This document shows positions 26,501 through 35,500 of a DNA stretch of 64,000 nt, one piece after another. The DNA is from Acanthococcus lagerstroemiae (lineage: Eukaryota; Arthropoda; Insecta; Hemiptera; Eriococcidae): positions 19,551,312-19,615,311 of the forward strand of contig CM063113.1 in NCBI GenBank assembly GCA_031841125.1. The letters are read 5' to 3'. The notes below the pieces were generated by a model. The model had not been told where the DNA came from. It searched no databases and saw only the letters and a list, made by a program, of their open reading frames with translations. Numbering within the stretch: position 1 is the first letter of the stretch; the number at the start of each line of letters is the position of its first letter. A program made the position numbers and the translations under genes.

Positions 26501-29500
26501 AATTCATAGTTTTGAAAAATCATTCTTCGGCATTGGGTTCTTCTGTCATTGCCATACAAAACACCGTTTTCGTGTTACAGTATTCAGGGAATCGTAAAAT
26601 CCAAGATGTGGCGCGCTAGTTTCTCTTGTGTCAGTTATTAATTTATGAAAATTCAATCGTCGTAACGGTGAAACAGTTTGTGATTTGAGTGGCGAGCGGT
26701 GAAGTTCTATTTTCAGTCAAAAGTTGTAATTCTTCCCTCTCCAATTTCTCCATTTTTTTCTCAAGAAAATTTCATATTTCCTTGAATCTCCTCTGTTCTA
26801 CGATAATCAGTGCATGTCCCAATCGATTCCTTTCAAAATTGAAGTAGGAAATTTGAAATTTTCTTTTCCCATTTCCTACTACAGTTCAGGAGTTGTTTAG
26901 GCAATTTATGCATCATGTCTGTTGGAATAGTAGTCGTTATCATCATCAATGAAAATAAACATTCCCCTATGGATGGAACATTCTCGCCACTGAAAGGGTT
27001 AACAGCGTCCATATATCTACCTAATGCTGGGATTGTGGGAATATTGAAACCTTTTCCGAAGTACTCAGATAATTAAGGTTCAGACCCAGTGACTATGACC
27101 TATTTTACCTCGAGTAGCAGATAAGATTGGTTTGTTTGAAGATATTTAAACGAGTCATGTATCCTCGTGAATCGAGAGGCGTAAGAGCTGAAAAGTAAAT
27201 TGCCAACCGATGGTAGCTGTCTATGTCGAAGATAAGACCCGTCTGTCGTACACAGTTGAAAGTCCTCGTCGGTATGTTATTGAGTATCACTAGTATGTGT
27301 ATGTGTTGGTTGATACGTAGTTCAAAGTGTTTGCGTATTATTTGTGCAAAAAAAATTTTGGCGGTTCTTACTTTCTGTTGATGAAAGAACTGTCAGTGGT
27401 TGAAGTGGGGAAAGTTGGTCGTTTTTGGGTAAACTTCGAATCTACGATGAAATTAAGAGGGAAGCCGAATCGGTGAAGATGAATGAAGCTACGAAGAAGA
27501 ATTATTGTTTGATCCTTGGCGAACAAATTCTACTGTACTAAACTAACGCCCCGTGTGCTTTTTATAATGATTTTTACTCGTTTTTCAGCTCGATAGTTTT
27601 TCGGGAGCCAATGCCGATAAATTGAAAGAGCTTCTTTGTAAACATAAGAACGCGTAATGATTACGGACCTCTATTTTATTCTGTATTCCGTTTATTTTGC
27701 ATAATTTTACAACATAAAAATAAGAAAGAAAAAAAGAAATCAGTAATGATACTACTTAATTCAGAATTGTGCTTCTATAACCGTAATTGTTGCTGTGTAC
27801 AAGTGTAAGTGCAGTATATTTCCCAATTTTTATGTTTCTGTCTTTCTCTTTCTTTTTCTTTTTTTTTTTTCAACAATTCTCACCGGTATTATTCTGGGCT
27901 GTAATAATTTCGTCATGGATAATTGTCTCTTTGTAAGCGTTATTTAGAACAAAAGTTGGATGGTGGATTGCGAATAAAGTTATTTCATAATCAATTTTTT
28001 AACGGAAATACAGTCGGCGAATGTTGGGATTGTAAACTCGATTAGAGTAACCAACTTTCAGTTGAATTACCTTGGTCTTGGTGCGGATTATAAAGACCCA
28101 TGAACTGCTATGCGCTGTAATTTCAGTACCTAAGGTAGCTGCGGTATATAAGGCCCATTGCGAACTGAAACGGCGATAACAGAAATTCATCCACAAAACA
28201 GTGTTGCCGTATTATGTTTCGTACACAACAATGCATTACTCTTCGTTTCGCTGCATGACTGCGTGAGCTGTGACCAAGCACCAAACAATGAGCCTTATTA
28301 CCTGCCGGGCTTTATATACCGCAGCTACCTTAGTTCAGGGTGTCTATCAGTCATGAAAGTCATGAAAAAATCATAAATTGAAGTCAGTGGTCCCGAAATT
28401 CTTGCAGTTCGGACTGAAAGCGCGAAAGAGTCGCGCACTGCAATTTCAATAACGCGAAAAAGATGAACTGCTGTAAAAGTGATCATTTTAGGAAATTGCT
28501 CTGATGGAAATGAAAATGGATTCATCTGAAATAGTCTAGGCAATTTAGGAAATGAAAAGGGGAAAATTGCTGCAGAGTTGAAACTTGGCATGATTCTCAA
28601 GGACAACTCCCTCATAAACATACTAAGAAACCCCGCCCCGCAGGAGTGAGCGTGACCCCCTAGAGCTGAAAAACTGTACCGAAAAACAGTGTTTTGACCA
28701 TAGCTCCACAAATATTGATTTATATGCGAAAATATTTCGTACCTAAATTAAAGAGCATAAAATTCTCTACAAGAAAGGTCTCTTTCACTTTAGTCCTAGG
28801 ATCAAGATTGACGGAGATAATCGACCAAGAAATATCCCAAAATCATCAATACCTCATAGTATGCATTGTATAATGTACTAGGAGACGGGTCAACGAAATA
28901 ATAACAATGTTGTAATGCATGCAGGCGGTAATAGAAAGATATGGTTAGTATTTACAATGTGGTATAAGTAGAAGGAGGGATATAGAGTGATAATGTTGAA
29001 AATAAATGTCTATCTTGTACAAAATTTTGCATAGAAAAGGAAAAAAATTATAATACAAATAGATCTTCACTGTTTGAATCGTCTGAAACTGCACTCTCGC
29101 CCGAATTCTTTCAACTGGAACTTTTTGGAATTGTTTTACATTGAACTTCTTCACACTATGTTAGAATTTGGTAGCGGTAACTGTCTCCCTCCAGAAATTA
29201 TTAGGGAATTGAAAATCTAAATTTTCAATAAAAGCTCGAAATGCCTTCTACGCATTTAATTGCGTATTAGAAGAAATATTTAGAAAACTGGAATGGGAAT
29301 ATATGGGGATACATATAAATGGGGAAAAACTGAACCATGTAAGATTCGCGGACACTGTGGTACTGATAAACGAGGATACAAAGATGCTACAGGAAATGGG
29401 AGAAAAATTGACGAAGGTAAGTGCAGAGGCAGGTTTAGAAATGAACACAAGTAAAACAAAAATTACCCAACATGGAAGGGGAATGTAAACCACAATACAA

Positions 29501-32500
29501 GGAATTGAAATAGAAAGAATCTCCGAATTCGACTATTTGGGACCGATACAATCGTTTGAAGACAAAACAAATAGAGAGATAACTAAATGAATAAATAAAG
29601 CACAGGTATGCTTTTGGACTTTGAAAAATGTGTATAAAGGTAAAATGAAGATTAAAACAAATACGATGATAATACTGAAAATATGCCCTCTGCCAATTCT
29701 CACCTATGGAGCCCAAATGTGGGCTCTAACGAAGAAGCAAATGAAAAGGTTAACTACCACAGTGAGAATAGGGCCTAAACGGGGGGGGGGCACGACGGGA
29801 GGGCAGCTCCCCAAGCCTCCGCCGGAGTTGGAAAATTTTAGTAGATGGAAAATGTTGGAAAAATGCAACCAGTCAAAAGAGATTTCGAGTTTTTTTCTTT
29901 CTTAGGTAATGTAAAAAAAATTTATACTTGGGAATTTTGAGTTGAGTCAGTTTGGGAATTGAATAATTTTTGCCTCCCTAGGAAAATCTCTTCGCTACGT
30001 TCGTGAGTAAGAAGGATGGAACAAAGAATACTAGGGTGAAGAATAAAAGACAGAATGAAAAACAAAAGAATAAGAGAGGAAACGGGTATGAAAGAGGTAA
30101 GTTGGAGATCAAGAAATTAATATGGGGTTTTCATTACGCGGGACATATCGCACATCAAGAAGGGACACGATAGAACAAAATTATCAGTAAGTGGGAACCT
30201 TACGACAAGACAAAAAGGAGAGAAAGCCCAGGTACAAAATGGCGTGATGATATAACAAGAATTACAGGAATAATGTGGGGACGAGTAGCCCAAGACCGAA
30301 AAAAATGGAAGAGAAAGCTGTGGAGGTCTATACCCAAAGGGTTTCAGTAGTTCGGAGTACGAAGTGTATATCTTCTATTGTATGTATTTATCAAACTGTA
30401 AAAATACACAAATAAAAGGCTGATATTAATTACTATCCTAAAGATTTCAGTACTTGGTAACTATATTCAGCATCTATATTCTAATTATCCAATTGAATTT
30501 TTTAAAGAACCCTGACGCCTTTGTTTGAACAACCTGCAAATGAATCAGGACACTCCGAATGAAAGCAATGTGGCTTGAAGAGCAGGTATCCCGGAGGTCT
30601 GAACCCCCTTGCAACTTCGTCAAATACTTTTCTTTTTTAATTTTAGCCCCCCTCCATCTAACTTACTTAACTCACTTTAGCCTACAGCCTAGATGAGCCA
30701 CGAAGTGGGTTAGCTAGTTATACATATAATAGGCCTATATGAATACTATGAGCGTATGAGGTATTGATGATTTTGGGATATTTCTTGGTCGATTATCTCG
30801 GTCGATCTTGATCCTAGGACAAAAGTAAAAGAGACCTTTTTTGTAGAGAATTTTATGCTCTTTAATTTAGGTAAGAAGTATTTTCGCATATAAATCATAA
30901 TTTGTGGAGATACGGTCAAAAAACTGTTTTTTCTGTACGGGTTTTCAGCTCTAGGGGGTCACGCTCACCCTTGCAGGGCGGGGGGTTTTAGTATGTTTAT
31001 TAAGGAAGTGTCCTTGAGAATCATGCCAAGTTTCAACTCAGCAGCAATTTTCCCCTTTATATGCTATTTTTAGGTCTAATATTTCTGGACTAAAAGAACA
31101 TTTCAACCTCTATCAGTTTGGTTCTCTTCATTTTTTTGAAAAAAACTTTCATTTTTGAGATATTTTCTGAAAATTAAGTACGTATGTTAGTGGGATATTC
31201 CCACATGATCACTACTACAAGTTTGCGATGACAGCGCCACTACCTCGACCAGCCCGGATTGTATATTTAATTTGCTTTGTCCCAAGAATTATAAATTCTC
31301 TCCAAGTTTTTCTGAAAAAAATAGAAAAAATAATGAGAGTGTAAGCAGCAACACAGCGTGCCTAACTGTTGATTATTTACCTTCAAAACATAATTCATGA
31401 CTTGTGACGTGTAGTTGACACGTGTCAGCCTGGGTGTGTGTGTGTGTGTATGATTTTGTGGATACATTTTTAATGTACATTTTCTTGAATTTATTATTTT
31501 ATCATTTTCCGTTTTAAATCCAAAATATTAACGAAGGAAGAATTTGAATAAGTATCACTGAAGCGTTAAAATTACAGGGCGTCTACAGGTGCTAAAAAGT
31601 CCTGAAAAGTGTTGAAATTTAAAAAAAAATTGAAAAATCCTTCCTTTTTGTTAGAAATACTCGAAAATAAATGTTTTGCGATTTCTACGATTGGTGGTTC
31701 TTGAAAAGTGTAGCGCAGGATCTTTATTCACAAGGAGGGGGAGGTGGGGAACAAAAAGAAGGAAGGGGTAAATGGGATGAAACAATTGAAAAAAATTGCA
31801 CACTCCGGGAAGAGATGGAAAATATGCCGGATACAGTCCTGCAAAGGGTCCTGAAAAAGTACTTCATTTTTACTTTTCGATTTCTGTAGACACCCTGAAT
31901 CAGTTTTTGTTTCTGCGATTTAGGACCCCTAACATGAGTATTGTGAACCCTTGGGAAAAGCCATGGAAAGGTCAAGAAAAAGTCATGTATTTCACAAATT
32001 TGTTTTTGGTAGACATTCTGTAGTTTATGAACCATAATGAGCTTAGAGTATTTTGGGAAACGGAAATCAGAAACACTTTCGTGTGAAATAGTTTTGAAAC
32101 TCGGAAGTATCAGCAAAATGTCACAAAGACGTGTGCTTAGTGTTAATCTACCATCGGTAAAGCCATACACACAGGAAGTATAATGGGTCGCCATTTTGGC
32201 GCACACCGTACCCATGGATGCCGAATCTGACTACGCGGAGCGTACCGCGTAGTCAATTCGACATCGACGGGCGCGATGTGAGCCAAAATGGCTGCCCATT
32301 ATACTTGGGTATGCAGGGCTGTACCATCGTAGGACTCTCGTTTATTTCTTAAAAGTTTGGAAAATACTCTGTTGCCATGCATGTGGAATGTGCATGTGTG
32401 GTAAAAAAATAGTGCTGTGGATTTGTTTACCAGACTTGAACTAAATTGTGATTTTGTAATATCTAAGTGTCTGTAGAAGAACTAGTGACATAGAAAAACA

Positions 32501-35500
32501 ATTTTTTAGGGGAGGGGACTCGATTTAACCATTGATGAACACTCTTGAAGAAAAGAGGTAACCCCTTTGGAAAATTTATCAACTACTGATCCGATTTTGC
32601 CTACTGAGAATCGATTCTACTAAATTTTTCAACCCTGGAAGACGTTGTGATAAAAACACCCACTATCGATGTCCTTGAGTAGAACTATATAAACTTATCT
32701 TGCGATAACTGGCGTAGCGGAACTGAATCTATTTGTTCCTGTTTCCTAAAAGTTTAGAATTAATCATCGAGGGACTAGATCGGTTACCGGTCAGTAATAT
32801 GTTTGCCAGTTTAAAATATGTACATTTTCGGTGACGTCAACCCGAGCTGATGATATTGTGTAAACGCCCATCTGTCTGTTTTAATTCGTATGATGTCATA
32901 CTACTGTTCTACTTCTGATCGGATTAGAGGTTCCAGTACACTTAGGATCGTAGTTATGTGGGAGAAGAAAAGATCCTCCCTTGGTTTGTAAGTCTTATAT
33001 ATGTTCTCTTCGTACATGTACATGTACTAAAAATTTGACCTGCGCCGCACATTCCTGAAAAGGGTAACCTCTAACCTTGGACATGCCACGGAGGGTCTAG
33101 TTGGCCGAGTGGATAGCGCGCTGGTCTCGGAATCCGGAGGTCCCAGGTTCGAGCCCGCGTAGCAACTCGCTACATTTCGGCCCAGGCTGGTTTTTCGGCA
33201 AGAAGAGTAGAGGGCTAAGGCAGCCCTAACAGCCTCCCCCAAAGTCTCTGAGGTAATGCTTGAAAGGATGGATTCTAGGGCTCGGGTTGAGAGGGAAATT
33301 AGAAAAGGAAAAAAACCTTCGACACGCCTTTGTTTCAGATCTTCAGGAATGTACCGAAGTGTAAAAATTGTGAAAATCCCAACTGACTCAACTCAAAATT
33401 CCCAAGTATCAAAGCAAAGGAAGAAAAACCTTTTGACTTGTTGGGTTGTTTTCCCAACTTCTCAACTCAATTCCCAAGTATCAAAGCAAAAAAGAACCTT
33501 TTTTAACATGTTGGATTTTTCCAACTCGCCTGACTGGATTGGTAAAGTTTCCCAACTGCTGACTGAAAAATTCCTACGTGGGAGGGAGCCCCCCCCCCCT
33601 AATTGGTATGTCCTTGCAGATCTTTGTAGCCCTGGAGTACGTTTACCGATGTTTTTCTGAGTAATATATACAGGGTGTTTCTACCCCCCCCCCCTGTTCG
33701 CGCTTATGACAGCGACTGAAAAGTTTTCAACTAATATTATTTTCCGTTGAAAAATTGTACAGTTGTGAGTGCCTTTCATGAAAAATCCAGATGCATTTTT
33801 GTTTGTAACGTTTACTAAAACGGTATCTGCAACTGTCCATCATTACCAGTAAGTTCTGTAATACCCCTGTTCTACTTCTAATCGTGAGAAAAAATTGGGT
33901 TATTAAAAAATTAATTGAATTATTTTACTGTCCACTTTTCAGCTTTTAAATGTGAGAGTCGGCGAACGTAGTATTTTACATATGTATCCTCAGGATTAAC
34001 TGCTTGCTTACTCGGTTAAAAAGAGAGTCAGTATTCTGAGACCTTATATTATGAAAGTGTATCGACTCTGAGCTGTGATCTTAAGAAGGGGGCAAATGCG
34101 ACAGCGAAACCCAGAACCATGTTCGAAGTCTCTCTTGTTCTTCTTATTGTATGTAATACGTGTTTTCTGTGTCAGCTGGCCCCCATCTGCCGGGCAAAAT
34201 CTTCATCGAAATTGCAGAACCAGGACCAGGATCCGAGAGAAAATTTCTCCGAGATGTCTCCACTTCAAGTATCTGTCTTTTTATTTTTAATTCAGGAAAA
34301 TTAGGATTTGAAATGGACATACATGATATTAAAGAATTTTTTGGAATGACTCCCTAATTAACGTACCAAAATTTCACAGCGATCCCGGTGGAGCCAAGCC
34401 CCCCCCCCTAGGTGGCTTCAAAGACCCCGAAATTCACTTTTTCATAAGTATCTCGCGTAGACAACATTTTAGGGGGAAATGTTTTAAACAAAAGTTGTTC
34501 CTCTTTAAAATTTACATAAAAAAGGTCTCTTGTAAAAGTCTCGTAGAGTTGAAAAGAACGCCGTCAGAGCGCGCTGAAGTTCACACAATTTGTTCATGCT
34601 TACTCTGTCTACTAAACTAACGCGCAAACATCTGCGTTGAGATTGTTTTAATAATAATAATAATGGGACAAATACAATTATTGTTTGAAGACAGAACAAA
34701 CAGAGAGATAACCTCAGGCTGATATCAAATTCATAGACCAAATTTGGCGGCGATGATCCTTTGCCAAGATAGGCTCGAAAATTGAAGAGTATGTTGATGA
34801 AATTTCTCAAAAAATTACTGTTCCTCAGACTTGAATTTTAGATCAGAGGTTTCGATGCCGTAGTTCTCGAAATATATAAAAGTGTTTAAGTGTTTATTTG
34901 CCTGCGGGTGGGTGTGTGTTCGAGGTTGGCGAGTGAACCATAAGAGCTGAAGGCAGGATTGGATATGGAAGGGGGCGGACTCCCTCGAAGTATCTTATTT
35001 ATCATGTTTCATCTATAACATTTTTCATTCAACCCCCCCCCCCCAAACTATTCTTTGTATCCGCTATGCTACTGACTGAGGGGTTTGAACTTAAAGGATG
35101 TGTTTGTATGAACTCTGAATAGGTTTTAGACTAAAAAAATCGGTGCTCTTATGAGAAGGAGGGCACAGAATTTTCGCCCTCTCTAGACCCTCCAATTTTT
35201 TTACTTTGATTTTGCGGAATTAATTTACATTGAATTTCTCCACATTATGTTGAAATTTGGTGGCTGTAACTGTCTCCCTCCTGAAATATCTAAATACCTA
35301 CCAAAGCAACTTCTTTATCATGTAGTATCAGTTCCAGCGATAGAGTTCCCAATAGGCACATCAGGCAAATGCCTCGGGTGGCAGATTTTTGTACAAAAAC
35401 AGCGGGAAAAATGGAGGAAATTTGGGAAAAGAGAAAAACAAGAAGAGACAGTGAGAAAAAAGGAAACTATTGTAGTAGCTGCAGAAAACACAACTGGGAA

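Larger units (their letters stand above)
28545..31062. repeat. Composite locus 1: inverted ~315-bp arms around a LINE fragment
   Basis: The left arm (28545-28860) is the inverse complement of the right arm (30747-31062), with shared phrases such as cttggcatgattctcaagga, ccctagagctgaaaa, taaagagcataaaattctc and gaccaagaaatatcccaaaa. Between them lie a short repeat (ttggtagcggtaactgtctc near 29170), a LINE RT piece (29230-29765), a poly(G)-bearing insert (29765-30000), more LINE (to 30360) and a Helitron-like 3' end (30690-30718). The locus at 34300-37283 has the same order of parts. Confidence 0.75.

Noticed and set aside
33091..33165. A functional tRNA gene
   Set aside because: A and B boxes are good, but the acceptor and anticodon arms do not fold properly and homology-like sequence continues beyond, as in a SINE.
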